DNA of 64,000 nucleotides from PALSA-894 sp963757565. Its GTDB lineage: Bacteria; Pseudomonadota; Alphaproteobacteria; Rhizobiales; Xanthobacteraceae. How positions within the stretch are numbered: the stretch's first letter is position 1; each line of letters begins with the position of its first letter. The position numbers and the translations under genes are program-made. The notes under the pieces were generated by a model. That model searched no databases, had not been told where the DNA came from, and saw only the letters and a list, made by a program, of their open reading frames with translations. The DNA is taken from contig CAVWSB010000006.1 of assembly GCA_963757565.1 (NCBI GenBank), forward strand, positions 496,001 to 560,000, given 5' to 3'. Below are positions 35,053 through 44,461 of this stretch, one piece after another.

Positions 35053-36663
35053 ATGCCCGCCATCGAATCAAAGATCGACACCGGCGCCCAAGCGTTCGCG
35101 CGCAATCGCGCGCACATGCTCGGCCTCCTCGAAACGCTGCGCAGGCTCGAAGCACGCAGCGCGGCGAAATCCGCACAGGCAAAACCGCTGTTCGACAAGC
35201 GCGGGCAGTTGCTGCCGCGCGAGCGAGTCGCGCGCCTTCTCGATCTCGGCGCGCCGTGGCTGGACCTTTCCTCGATCTGCGGTTACGGCCTCGATACGCC
35301 CGACCTCAACAAATCCGTGCCGGGCGGCGGGATGATCGCCGGCATCGGCTACGTGTCCGGCGTGCGCTGCATGGTGGTCGCGAGCGACTCCGGCATCGAT
35401 GCCGGCGCGATCCAGCACATGGGGCGCGAGAAGCTGTTGCGCGCGCAGGAGCTTTCGCTCGCCAACAAGCTTCCCTTCCTGCATCTGGTCGAATCCGCGG
35501 GCGCGAATCTGCTGCGCTACCGGGTCGACGGATTCATCCACGGCGGCGCGATATTCCATAACCTCGCGAAACTCTCGGCCGCCGGTATTCCGGTCATAAC
35601 GGTGGTGCACGGCTCGTCCACGGCGGGTGGCGCCTACATGCCGGGCCTTTCGGACTACGTGATCATGGTGCGCGGGCGCGCCAGGGCATTTCTCGCCGGG
35701 CCGCCGCTGCTGAAAGCCGCGACCGGAGAGATCGCCACCGACGAGGAACTCGGCGGCGCCGTGATGCATACACACGTCTCCGGGCTCGGCGAGTATCTCG
35801 CCGAGGACGACGCCGACGGCGTGCGGCTCGCGCGCGATGTGATCGCGCGGCTCTCCTGGGGCGCGGCACTCCCGCCGGGCGGCAGGCCACCGCGTTACGC
35901 GGCGGACGAGTTGCTCGGCATCATGCCGCCCGAACATCGCACGCCGGTCGACATGCGCGAGGTGGTCGCGCGCTTTGCCGACGACAGCGATTTTCTCGAC
36001 TTCAAGCCCGACTATGGACCCGCGACGGTATGCGGCCATGCCGCCGTGCAGGGCTTCGCGGTCGGCATCGTCACCAACAACGGCCCGCTCGATCCGGCGG
36101 GCGCGACGAAAGCGACGCATTTTATCCAGACCTGCTGCCAGGCCGGCCTGCCGATCCTCTATCTGCAGAACACCACCGGCTACATCGTCGGCAAGGCGTC
36201 GGAAGAAGCCGGCATGATCAAGCACGGCTCCAAGATGATCCAGGCGGTGTCGAACGCCAATGTGCCGCAGATCACGCTGATGTGCGGCGCCTCGTTCGGC
36301 GCCGGCAATTACGGCATGTGCGGCCGCGCCTACAATCCGCGCTTCCTCTTCTCCTGGCCGAACGCGCAGACCGCCGTGATGGGCGCCGAACAAGCCGCGC
36401 TCACGATGGCGAACGTGATGGAGGCCGGGGCGCGGCGCAAAGGACGGGAACCGGACACCGCGCAGATCGAGGATTTGAAGCGCGGGATCGTGGCGAATTT
36501 CCAGAGCCAGAGCGACGCCTTCTCGACCTCGGCACGCATGCTCGACGACGGCATCATCGACCCGCGCGACACCCGCAATGGGCTGGGCTTCGCGCTGTCG
36601 ATCTGCCGCGAAGCCGACGCCCGCACGCTGCGCCCGGTGCAGTTCGGCGTGGCCCGGCCATGA
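35053..36663 (+). CDS. Acyl-CoA carboxylase, carboxyltransferase (beta) subunit
   Basis: The ATG at 35053 (MPAIESKIDTGAQAFARN) gives 536 residues; an upstream in-frame ATG at 34999 lies inside a palindromic repeat and is unlikely. The segments GRGQLLPRERVARLLDLGAP-like and ICGYG are followed by the oxyanion pairs GSSTAGGAYMPGL and, in the C-half, CGASFGAGNYGMCGRAYNP with the FLFSWPN motif. It transfers carboxyl from biotin to an acyl-CoA such as methylcrotonyl- or geranyl-CoA. The biotin carboxylase partner follows with a four-base overlap. Confidence 0.93.
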   Translation: MPAIESKIDTGAQAFARNRAHMLGLLETLRRLEARSAAKSAQAKPLFDKRGQLLPRERVARLLDLGAPWLDLSSICGYGLDTPDLNKSVPGGGMIAGIGYVSGVRCMVVASDSGIDAGAIQHMGREKLLRAQELSLANKLPFLHLVESAGANLLRYRVDGFIHGGAIFHNLAKLSAAGIPVITVVHGSSTAGGAYMPGLSDYVIMVRGRARAFLAGPPLLKAATGEIATDEELGGAVMHTHVSGLGEYLAEDDADGVRLARDVIARLSWGAALPPGGRPPRYAADELLGIMPPEHRTPVDMREVVARFADDSDFLDFKPDYGPATVCGHAAVQGFAVGIVTNNGPLDPAGATKATHFIQTCCQAGLPILYLQNTTGYIVGKASEEAGMIKHGSKMIQAVSNANVPQITLMCGASFGAGNYGMCGRAYNPRFLFSWPNAQTAVMGAEQAALTMANVMEAGARRKGREPDTAQIEDLKRGIVANFQSQSDAFSTSARMLDDGIIDPRDTRNGLGFALSICREADARTLRPVQFGVARP

Positions 36664-38579
36664 AGTCGTTGCTGGTCGCGAACCGGGGCGAGATCGCGCG
36701 CCGCATCATGCGCACCGCGCGCCGCATAGGTATCCGCACGATCGCGATTTATTCGGACACCGATCGCGATGCGTTGCACGTTCGCGAGGCCGACAGCGCG
36801 CTTCGCATCGGCGGCGCCGCGCCGCGCGACTCCTACCTGAATATCGCGGCGCTCATCGCGGCGGCGAAAAAGTCGGGCGCCGCGGCGGTTCACCCGGGCT
36901 ACGGCTTCCTCGCCGAGAATGCCCATTTCGCACAGGCCGTGATCGATGCCGGGCTGGTTTGGGTCGGACCGCCGCCGGCCGTCATCCGCCAAATGGGTGA
37001 CAAAGCGCAGGCGAAGCGCATCGCGCGATCGGCCGGGGTGCCGACCATTCCGGGCGCCGAGCCAGACGATCAGACCAACGCCGGATTGACCGCTGCCGCG
37101 CTGCCGCTCGGCTTTCCGCTGATGATCAAGGCGGCGGCGGGCGGCGGCGGGCGCGGGATGCGGCTCGTCACGCGCGACGGCGATCTGACCGCCGCCCTCG
37201 AAGCCGCGCGCTCCGAGGCGCAGCACGCCTTCGGCAACGGCCACCTGCTGCTCGAACGCGCGCTGGAGGGCGCGCGCCATATCGAGGTGCAGGTCTTTGC
37301 CGACCGGCACGGCAACATCGTTCATCTCGGCGAGCGCGACTGCTCGGTGCAGCGCCGACATCAGAAGCTGATCGAGGAGTCGCCCTCCCCGGCCGTCGAC
37401 GCGGCGCTGCGCGAGAAGCTTGGCGTCGCGGCGGTCGCGCTGGCAAAGGCGGTGAATTATGAGGGCGCCGGCACCATCGAATTCCTGCTCGATGCCGACG
37501 GGCAGTTCTATTTCATGGAGATGAATACGCGGCTTCAGGTCGAGCATCCGGTGACCGAGGCGATCACCGGCATCGATCTGGTCGAATGGCAGTTGCGTGT
37601 CGCGATGGGCGAACGATTCACGCGGCAGCAATCCGAGATCCGGTTTCGCGGCCACGCCATCGAGGCGCGGCTGTGCGCCGAGGATCCGGCGGAGAATTTC
37701 CTGCCGCAGGCCGGGCGGATCGGGCTCTGGCGTCCCGCCGAAGGCGTGCGCACCGATCACGCGCTCTTCTCGGGCGCGGAGATTTCCGCGCATTACGACT
37801 CGATGATCGCCAAGGTCATCGCCCATGGCCGGACCCGGGACGAAGCACGCGAGCGGCTGGCCCGCGCGCTCGACGAAACCGTCGTCCTCGGAGTGCCGAC
37901 CAACAAGGCGTTTCTCGCTGCCGCGCTGCGTGACGCGGACTTCGCCGCGCAAGGCGCCACGACGGACTTTCTCCAGCGCCGGTTTGCTGTAATCCCAGCC
38001 GCGGAGCCCGTTCCCGCGACACTCGCGACCGCGGCCGCGCTGCTGGCGGCGCAGGCCAATTATGGCGAATGGAATTCCTGGAGCAACAATCCGGCGCGCG
38101 CAATGCGGCTGAGATTGCGGGATCACGATATCGCGCTGCACCACGATCAGGGGCTCTATCGCATCACGATCGGCGAGGCCGAGATCTCCGTGCGCATCCT
38201 CTCCGTCGCGGCACCGTTCGCCCGCACTGCCATCGACGGCATCGAGGAGACCGTGACATTCGCCATCGGGCACAGGGGCGTGCACCTTGCCCGCGCCGGT
38301 CTCAGTCATAACCTTGCCGACACCACACACGCGCCACCCACGCAACGCGCCGGTGTCGCCGATGGCCGCCTGATCGCGCCGATGAGCGGCCGCGTCATTG
38401 CGGTGCACGCGAAGGCCGGCGAGACGGCCGAACCAGGGCAGACGCTGGTGGTGATTGAGGCGATGAAGATGGAGCACGCGCTGAGCACGCGGGCTGGCGC
38501 GCGCATCACCGCCGTGCATGTCGCGCCCGGTGCGCAGGTCTCGCCCGGACAGTTGCTGGTGGAACTGGAAGCGGCCTAA
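36660..38579 (+). CDS. Acyl-CoA carboxylase, biotin carboxylase (alpha) subunit with biotin carrier domain
   Basis: This 639-residue subunit has the ATP-grasp biotin carboxylase domain (MKSLLVANRGEIARRIMRTA, HPGYGFLAENAHFA, KAAAGGGGRGMRLV, MEMNTRLQVEHPVTE) and a C-terminal biotinyl domain whose EAMKMEH motif near residue 602 holds the biotinylated lysine. It carboxylates biotin with ATP and bicarbonate. It overlaps the carboxyltransferase by four bases and ends against the convergent binding-protein gene at 38576 with overlapping stops. Confidence 0.95.
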   Translation: MKSLLVANRGEIARRIMRTARRIGIRTIAIYSDTDRDALHVREADSALRIGGAAPRDSYLNIAALIAAAKKSGAAAVHPGYGFLAENAHFAQAVIDAGLVWVGPPPAVIRQMGDKAQAKRIARSAGVPTIPGAEPDDQTNAGLTAAALPLGFPLMIKAAAGGGGRGMRLVTRDGDLTAALEAARSEAQHAFGNGHLLLERALEGARHIEVQVFADRHGNIVHLGERDCSVQRRHQKLIEESPSPAVDAALREKLGVAAVALAKAVNYEGAGTIEFLLDADGQFYFMEMNTRLQVEHPVTEAITGIDLVEWQLRVAMGERFTRQQSEIRFRGHAIEARLCAEDPAENFLPQAGRIGLWRPAEGVRTDHALFSGAEISAHYDSMIAKVIAHGRTRDEARERLARALDETVVLGVPTNKAFLAAALRDADFAAQGATTDFLQRRFAVIPAAEPVPATLATAAALLAAQANYGEWNSWSNNPARAMRLRLRDHDIALHHDQGLYRITIGEAEISVRILSVAAPFARTAIDGIEETVTFAIGHRGVHLARAGLSHNLADTTHAPPTQRAGVADGRLIAPMSGRVIAVHAKAGETAEPGQTLVVIEAMKMEHALSTRAGARITAVHVAPGAQVSPGQLLVELEAA

Positions 38580-39730
38580 TTCATCAAGTATTCCGACACC
38601 GATTTCCACTTGCCGTCCTGGATCTGGCACAGCATGGCGCGGTCGGTGCCGAGGTGCTTGGCGGGCGAGAACGTGTTCTCGTCCGCGCCGAACATGTCGG
38701 GCGGGAACTTGGACGTTTCGATCGCCTTGTTCAGCGAATCGGGATTGAGGTCCTTGCCCGCCGCCTTCGCGGCGATAGCGAACATGCTGACGATCTCCCA
38801 GCCGTAGACCGAGAACACCGTCGGGTCCTCATTGTATTTGCCCTTGTAGGCGGAGAACCACTCGCGCACTTTGGGCGACGGATCGTCCGCGTAGGGGTTG
38901 TTCACCGTGCAGGTCGAATAGAAGCCGTTCACCGCCGCACCACCGAGCTTGTGGATGATCTCCGAATAGCTCGCGGTCGTGCCGACGAAGACCGGATTCC
39001 AGTCGAGCTTCTTCGCGGTCCCGATCACGCCGATGGTTTCGCGGATGATCGTACCCATCACGACGCCATCGCAGCCGGCTTCCTTCATCTTGGAGACCTG
39101 CGAGGAAAACTCCGTCGCGCCGCGCTTGAAGGTGGTCTTCTCGGCGAACGCAGTGGCGATGTCCTTCAGGCCCTGCTCGGCTCCGCGCATCACCTCGAGT
39201 CCGAAGTCGTCGTCCTGATAAACCGTGCAGATCTTTTTCAGACCCTTGTCCTTCACCAGCCGTTTGATGCCGGCGCGGATCTGATCGTAGTAGGGCGCGG
39301 CGAACGAATATTTCAGCGGCGCGACCGGCTCGAACATTTCGCGCGCGCCACTCAGCGGAAAGAGATGCGCGACCTTGGCATCGAGATAGATCGGCATCGC
39401 CGCCATCGCGGTCGCGGTGCCGATCGAGCCGACGGTCGCAAACACCTTGTCCTGCTGCACCATCTTTTGCGCGGCAAGCACAGCCTTTTTCGGATCATAG
39501 CCGTGATCCTCGACGACAAGCTTCAGTTTGCGGCTGTTGATGCCGCCCTCGGCGTTGATCTCATCCACGCGCATGCGCATGCCGTTCACGGCGGCTTTCG
39601 AAAAATTGACGATCGGTCCCGACAGATCCTGCGCGGTGCCGATGACGATCTCGTCGGCGCTGACACCTTGCTGCGCGAACGCCGGAGCAGCAGCGAAGAG
39701 TGCAAGCGTCGCAATGGCGATGGTTTTCAT
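38576..39730 (-). CDS. Branched-chain-type ABC substrate-binding protein (LivK-like)
   Basis: This 384-residue precursor has a Sec signal (MKTIAIATLALFAAAPAFAQ) and the family start EIVIGTAQDLSGP, then INAEGGINSRKLKLVVEDHG and VFATVGSIGTATAMA. It is the binding subunit of the Liv importer on the same strand (41665-45343), separated from it by an acyl-CoA ligase gene. The ligand could be an aromatic or aliphatic acid, or an amino acid. Confidence 0.92.
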   Translation of the reverse strand: MKTIAIATLALFAAAPAFAQQGVSADEIVIGTAQDLSGPIVNFSKAAVNGMRMRVDEINAEGGINSRKLKLVVEDHGYDPKKAVLAAQKMVQQDKVFATVGSIGTATAMAAMPIYLDAKVAHLFPLSGAREMFEPVAPLKYSFAAPYYDQIRAGIKRLVKDKGLKKICTVYQDDDFGLEVMRGAEQGLKDIATAFAEKTTFKRGATEFSSQVSKMKEAGCDGVVMGTIIRETIGVIGTAKKLDWNPVFVGTTASYSEIIHKLGGAAVNGFYSTCTVNNPYADDPSPKVREWFSAYKGKYNEDPTVFSVYGWEIVSMFAIAAKAAGKDLNPDSLNKAIETSKFPPDMFGADENTFSPAKHLGTDRAMLCQIQDGKWKSVSEYLMN

Positions 39731-39823
39731 GATTTCGCTCCCCAGACTTTCATGAATTTTCTAAACCGATATTAGAGCCCACCATGGGCGGCACAAGTGT
39801 GGTTGCGTTCCGGCACTGCGGCG

Positions 39824-41692
39824 CTACGCCGCCTCCCGGGCGTACATCTGCTCGATCAGGTCACGGTATTTCTCGTTCACCAGCTTGCGCTTGAGCTTCA
39901 TGGTCGGCGTCAGCTCCTCGTCCTCGGTGGTGAGTTTTCGCTCGATCAGGCGGAACTTGCGCACGTTTTCGACCCGCGCGAACTTTGCGTTCACCCGCGC
40001 CACTTCGCTTTCGATCAACGCCTGGATCTCGGGCCGCCGGCACAGACTGACATAGTTCGAAAACGGGATCGCGTTGTCCTGCGCGAACTTCTCGACGTTC
40101 TCGTGGTCGATCATGATGAGCGCGGTGAGATAGGCGCGCCGGTCGCCGATCACCACCGCGTCGGTGATATAGGGCGAAAACTTCAGCTGGTTCTCGATCT
40201 CGGAGGGGGTGATGTTCTTGCCGCCCGCCGTGATAATGATGTCCTTCATGCGGTCGGTGATGTAGAAGTAGCCTTCGTTGTCGACGCGCCCGACATCGCC
40301 GGTGTGCAACCAACCGTCGCGCAGCGTCTCGGCGGTCTTTTCCGGCTGGTTCAGGTAACCCATGAACACGGACGGGCCGCGCACCAGAAGCTCCCCCTCT
40401 GGCGAAACCCTGACCTCCGTCTGCGGCAGCGGCTTTCCGATCGACCCCGGCTTCACACGGCCGATGGGGTTCGATGTCGAAATGCCGCCGGACTCGGTCT
40501 GGCCCCACACCTCGACCATTTCGAGCCCCAGCGCCATGTACCAGCGGATCAGGTCGGGCGAGGTCGGCGCGGCACCGGTCAGCAACAGCCGCGCGCGATG
40601 CACGCCGATCGCCTTGCGGATGTTGTCGAGCACGAGAACGCGCGCGAACCAGAAGGCGAGCGCAAGGTGCACCGGTACCGGCCTGCCTTCTTCGCGCAAT
40701 GTCGCAACGGCGGTGCCGATGCCAATGGCAAGCAGGTATGCGAGCCGCGCCAGCGGCGTTGCTTCGCGCACCCGGATCGTGACGACGGAATAGAACTTCT
40801 CCCAGATGCGCGGGACCGCGCCGAACACAGTCGGCGCGATCTCGCGCACGTTCTCCGGCACGGTCTCGGGGTTCTCCACGAAATTGAGCCGCGTGCCGGT
40901 AAGGAACGCCGTGTACACCCCGACCACACGCTCGGCGACGTGGCACAATGGCAGGAAACACATCCGCTCATCGTCGGGGCGTTGCGCATAGGCCTCGGAG
41001 TAAAGCCGCGCCGCCGCGATCAGATTGGCGTGCGAGAGCATCGCGCCTTTCGGGCGGCCCGTGGTGCCGGAGGTGTAGATCAGCACCGCAAGATCTTCCG
41101 GCCTGCGCGTCGCGACGCGTTGCTCCCACAGCCCTGAATGCGCGGCGTCGTACTCGCGTCCGGTCGTGCGCAGCGCGGCGAGGCTCATCACCCCCGGATC
41201 GGAAAAATCGCGCAAGCCGTCCATGTCGAAGACGAATATCCGGCGCAGCCTGGGCAGCCGGTCGCGCACCTCCAGCGCCTTATCGAGTTGCTCGTCGTCC
41301 TCGGCGAACAAAAAGACCGTGTTTGAATCTGTGCAGAGGTACTCGACCTGACTGGGCGCATCGGTTGGATAAATGCCGTTGGAAACGCCGCCTGCGCCGA
41401 GGATACCCATGTCGGCGTAGAGCCACTCGCGGCTCGTGTTGGAGAGCACCGAGGCGCATTCGCCGGGCTCGAAACCAAGCGCGACCAGCCCCATGCCGAC
41501 CTCACGCGCGATCTGCCCGAATTCCGCCCAGGTGACGCTCTGCCAGATGCCGAATTTCTTCTGGCGCAGGATCACGTCCGCGGCACGCGCGACGGTGCTG
41601 CGCCAGAACATCGCCGGCACGGTGTCGGCGGCCGAAACGGCCGCGCCGCCCGCCTTGGCTGCCGTCATCGCCAGAGCTTCTTGCGTTTCCAT
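39824..41692 (-). CDS. Long-chain-type acyl-CoA synthetase (AMP-forming)
   Basis: This 622-residue ligase has LIYTSGTTGRPKGAM, GAVPRIWEKFYS, WGQTESGG and the C-terminal ITAGGKNITPSEIEN, the FadD/ACSBG-like pattern. The start at 41692 has a GGGGGA site seven bases upstream; a second ATG at 41668 overlaps the livF stop and could also be used. It sits between livF and the binding-protein gene, the arrangement seen in rhizobial Liv clusters for aromatic or fatty acids, suggesting the transporter brings in a carboxylic acid that is activated at once. Confidence 0.92.
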   Translation of the reverse strand: METQEALAMTAAKAGGAAVSAADTVPAMFWRSTVARAADVILRQKKFGIWQSVTWAEFGQIAREVGMGLVALGFEPGECASVLSNTSREWLYADMGILGAGGVSNGIYPTDAPSQVEYLCTDSNTVFLFAEDDEQLDKALEVRDRLPRLRRIFVFDMDGLRDFSDPGVMSLAALRTTGREYDAAHSGLWEQRVATRRPEDLAVLIYTSGTTGRPKGAMLSHANLIAAARLYSEAYAQRPDDERMCFLPLCHVAERVVGVYTAFLTGTRLNFVENPETVPENVREIAPTVFGAVPRIWEKFYSVVTIRVREATPLARLAYLLAIGIGTAVATLREEGRPVPVHLALAFWFARVLVLDNIRKAIGVHRARLLLTGAAPTSPDLIRWYMALGLEMVEVWGQTESGGISTSNPIGRVKPGSIGKPLPQTEVRVSPEGELLVRGPSVFMGYLNQPEKTAETLRDGWLHTGDVGRVDNEGYFYITDRMKDIIITAGGKNITPSEIENQLKFSPYITDAVVIGDRRAYLTALIMIDHENVEKFAQDNAIPFSNYVSLCRRPEIQALIESEVARVNAKFARVENVRKFRLIERKLTTEDEELTPTMKLKRKLVNEKYRDLIEQMYAREAA

Positions 41693-42438
41693 CGCCGCGT
41701 CCCCCGCACGCCGCCGGCTTTCATGCCGAGATAGAACTCGCGAATGTCGTCCTTCTCGGCGAGGCGTGCCCCGGTATCCTCCATCACAATGCGACCGACT
41801 TCGAGAACATAGCCGAAATCGGCGATCTTGAGCGCCATGTGGGCGTTCTGTTCGACCAGCAGGATCGTCACGCCCCGCTCGCGATTGATCCGCATCACGA
41901 TGTCGAAGATCTCGCGCGTGAGCTTGGGGGAAAGGCCGAGACTTGGCTCATCCATCAGGATCAGCCTGGGGCTCGCCAGCAGCGCACGCGCGATCGCCAG
42001 CATCTGCTGCTGCCCGCCGGAGAGCTGTCCCGCCTCCTGTTTCGCCCGCTCGCGCAGGATCGGGAAGTATCCGAACACGGCTTCCAGATCGCGCGCCACG
42101 CCGTCCGGATCGGCGCGTGTGTAGGCGCCCATGCGCAGATTGTCCTCAACCGACAGCAGGGCGAACACCTCGCGCCCCTCCGGCACATGCACGATGCCGG
42201 CGCGCACGATCGCGTCGGGCGAATGGCTCTGGATCTCCTGCCCGCGGAATTTCACCTGGCCTTTGCGCGGCTCGATGATGCCGGAGATCGTCTTCAGGGT
42301 GGTGGTCTTGCCTGCGCCGTTCGCGCCCAGCACGGTGACGATCTTGCCCTCGGCGACCGACAGGCTCACGCCGCGCAGGGCCTGCACCGGACCGTAGTTC
42401 GATTCGACATTGGCGAGTTCGAGGATCGGTTTCGTCAT
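41665..42438 (-). CDS. Branched-chain-type ABC transporter ATPase (LivF-like)
   Basis: The start at 42438 (MTKPILELANVESNYGPVQA) gives 257 residues. Walker A is GANGAGKTT, the signature LSGGQQQMLAIARALL and Walker B LILMDEPSLGLSP, with LLVEQNAHMALKIADFGYVL near the end. The extra upstream reading frame is the palindromic repeat between this gene and livG, not coding. It belongs to the 38576-45343 importer. Confidence 0.93.
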   Translation of the reverse strand: MTKPILELANVESNYGPVQALRGVSLSVAEGKIVTVLGANGAGKTTTLKTISGIIEPRKGQVKFRGQEIQSHSPDAIVRAGIVHVPEGREVFALLSVEDNLRMGAYTRADPDGVARDLEAVFGYFPILRERAKQEAGQLSGGQQQMLAIARALLASPRLILMDEPSLGLSPKLTREIFDIVMRINRERGVTILLVEQNAHMALKIADFGYVLEVGRIVMEDTGARLAEKDDIREFYLGMKAGGVRGTRRWKRKKLWR

Positions 42439-42460
42439 CGCGCCCGCCCCGCACCTTCTT

Positions 42461-42602
42461 TCCCCTCTCCCGCTTGCGGGAGAGGGTGGCGAGCCGCCGC
42501 AGGCGGTGAGCCGGGAGAGGGCATTCGGTCCAAGCAAGAACCCCTCTCCCGCCCTTGCTTCGCTCGGGCACCCTCTCCCCGCTTCGCGGGGCGAGGGGAA
42601 AG
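42461..42602. repeat. Composite palindromic (REP-like) element between livG and livF
   Basis: Three hairpins: CCCTCTCCCGCTTGCGGGAGAGGG near 42472, a central GCCGCCGCAGGCGGTGAGC-type stem, and CCCCGCTTCGCGGGG near 42577, framed by CTTTCCCCTC and GAGGGGAAAG at the outer ends. It is intercistronic within the minus-strand Liv operon, as at 20966. Confidence 0.8.
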
Positions 42603-42628
42603 GAAGAGCCGCGCCTCGAAGCACAGCA

Positions 42629-43391
42629 TCATTCGGCTCCGCCCAGATACGCCTCGATCACCGCCGGATGCTGCTGCACCTCGGCAGGCGTCCCTTCGGC
42701 AATCACGCGGCCTTCGTTTAGTGCGAGTACGCGGGTCGAAACGCGTGACACAAGAATTCATGTCGTGCTCGACCATCAGCACGGTGATGCCGAGTTCCTT
42801 CTGGATGTCCTCGATCCAGAACGCCATGTCCTCGGTCTCGTCCGGATTGAGCCCGGAGGACGGCTCATCGAGCAGCACCAGCTTCGGCTCCGTCGCAAGC
42901 GCACGCCCCAGTTCGATCACCTTGCGGATGCCGTAGGGCAGGCCCGCCACGAGACTGTCGCGGTAATGCGCAAGGTCGAGCAGGTCGATGACGCGCTCGA
43001 CCGCCTCGCGCTGCGCGATTTCGGCGCGGCGCACTTTCGGCAGGAAGAGTAACTCGTCGAACAAATTGGTCACGCGATGGCGATGCCGCCCGATCAACAG
43101 GTTTTGCAGCACCGTCGCGTGCTCGAACAGTTCGATGTTCTGGAAGGTCCGCGCGATCCCGCGCTGCGCCACATGATGCGGCGCGCCGGTCACTTCCCGG
43201 TCCTCGAACACGATGCGCCCGGACATCGGCGGATAGATCAGGCCGATCAGGTTGAAGATCGTCGTCTTGCCGGCGCCGTTCGGCCCGATGATGGTGTAGA
43301 CCTCGCCTCGCTCGACCGAAAAGCTCACGCCATCGACCGCGACCACACCGCCGAACCGCACGCCGAGATTTTCGACGGCGAAGAAGCTCAT
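42629..43391 (-). pseudogene. Branched-chain-type ABC transporter ATPase (LivG-like), frame broken by +1
   Basis: The main frame from 43391 has Walker A GPNGAGKTT, the LivG-type signature LPYGIRKVIELGRALA and Walker B LVLLDEPSSGLNPDE, and reaches LMVEHDMN. An extra base at about 42755 then shifts it. Deleting it continues as LVSRVSTRVLALNEGRVIAE and ends AYLGGAE with a TGA at 42629, the normal LivG C-terminus and a 253-residue length. The uncorrected frame would instead end far downstream through the repeat. The rest of the operon is intact, so a sequence error or recent lesion is likely. Confidence 0.88.
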
Positions 43392-44461
43392 CGCAGCCGC
43401 TCTGAGCGCAGGTAGCTGCGCTGACGCCGGAACGTGCCGCGCCGGTAGAACGGAAACACGTCGAAATAGGTGCGGATCTTCAGCCAGCGGCCATGCAGTC
43501 CGTACGGCTCGAAGATGATGAAGACGATCAGGATCAACCCGAACACGATCGACTGCAGCCCGGTCTGCGGCACCGCGTCGGGCAGCCAGTTTTTCGCAAT
43601 CGAAATGCCCTGCGGCAGCATGATGATGAAGGCGGCGCCCAGCACCGCGCCATGCAGCGAGCCAACGCCGCCGATGATGACGATGGTGACGAGCTCGATC
43701 GATTGAACCAGCGTGAACTGCTCAGGCGAGATGAACCCGACCTTGTGCGCATAGAGCGCGCCGCCGACGCCGGTCAGCGCCGCCGAGATCGCGAACGACA
43801 CGGTCTTGTACCAGGCGAGGTTGATGCCGAGGCAACTGGCGGAGACTTCCGAGTCGCGGATTGCTACGAAGGCGCGGCCGGTGGGCGAGCGCAACAGGTT
43901 GATCAGCGCGAGGCACGCCAGCACCGCCAGCGCGAGGCAGAGATAGTAGAAGCTCTCGGGGCTCGACAGCCGCCAGCCGAACATGACGATGGCCTTGAGC
44001 GACTTGCCGCTGTTGCCGCCGGTCACCGACTCCCAGCGGGTGATAATCTCCTCGACGATCACGTTAAACGCCAAGGTCGCGATCGCGAGATAGATCCCCT
44101 TCAGCCGCAGCGCCGGAAGCCCGACGATGATCCCGACGGCAGCAGAAAAGAGTGCGGCACTTGCGAGCGAGACGACAAACGGCACACCGGCGCCCTGCAA
44201 CAGCGCCTCCGTGTAGGCGCCGACGGCAAGAAACGCCGCATGGCCGAGCGATATCTGCCCGGTGTAGCCGACCAGCAGCATCAGCCCGAGGCCCGCGATG
44301 GCATAGATGCAGACGAACTGCAGTTGCGACAGAACGTAGCCGCTGACGAGGAATGGCGCTGCGAGAAGAAGGACGCCGAGCAGCCCGTACCAGAACACTT
44401 GCCCGCCGTGCTGGAACAGGCGGATGTCCTGGTCGTAATCTGTCTTGAAGATGAACCTCAT
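43388..44461 (-). CDS. Branched-chain-type ABC permease (LivM-like)
   Basis: This 357-residue membrane protein has the LivM hallmarks VGYTGQISLGHAAFLAVGAY and LKGIYLAIATLAFNVIVEEI, and IGGVGSLHGAVLGAAFI near the end. Eight to ten hydrophobic helices are visible. The start directly follows the livH stop, and the stop overlaps the livG start by four bases. Confidence 0.93.
   Translation of the reverse strand: MRFIFKTDYDQDIRLFQHGGQVFWYGLLGVLLLAAPFLVSGYVLSQLQFVCIYAIAGLGLMLLVGYTGQISLGHAAFLAVGAYTEALLQGAGVPFVVSLASAALFSAAVGIIVGLPALRLKGIYLAIATLAFNVIVEEIITRWESVTGGNSGKSLKAIVMFGWRLSSPESFYYLCLALAVLACLALINLLRSPTGRAFVAIRDSEVSASCLGINLAWYKTVSFAISAALTGVGGALYAHKVGFISPEQFTLVQSIELVTIVIIGGVGSLHGAVLGAAFIIMLPQGISIAKNWLPDAVPQTGLQSIVFGLILIVFIIFEPYGLHGRWLKIRTYFDVFPFYRRGTFRRQRSYLRSERLR

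Noticed and set aside
36330..38630. 766-codon open frame antisense to the carboxylase subunits
   Set aside because: Same GC-driven shadow effect; no recognisable motif, and both genes on the plus strand are well supported.
39780..39805. Possible sigma-54 site (GGCAC...TTGC) upstream of the minus-strand ligase
   Set aside because: The spacing between the two elements is eight bases instead of five and the strand is wrong for the nearby genes.
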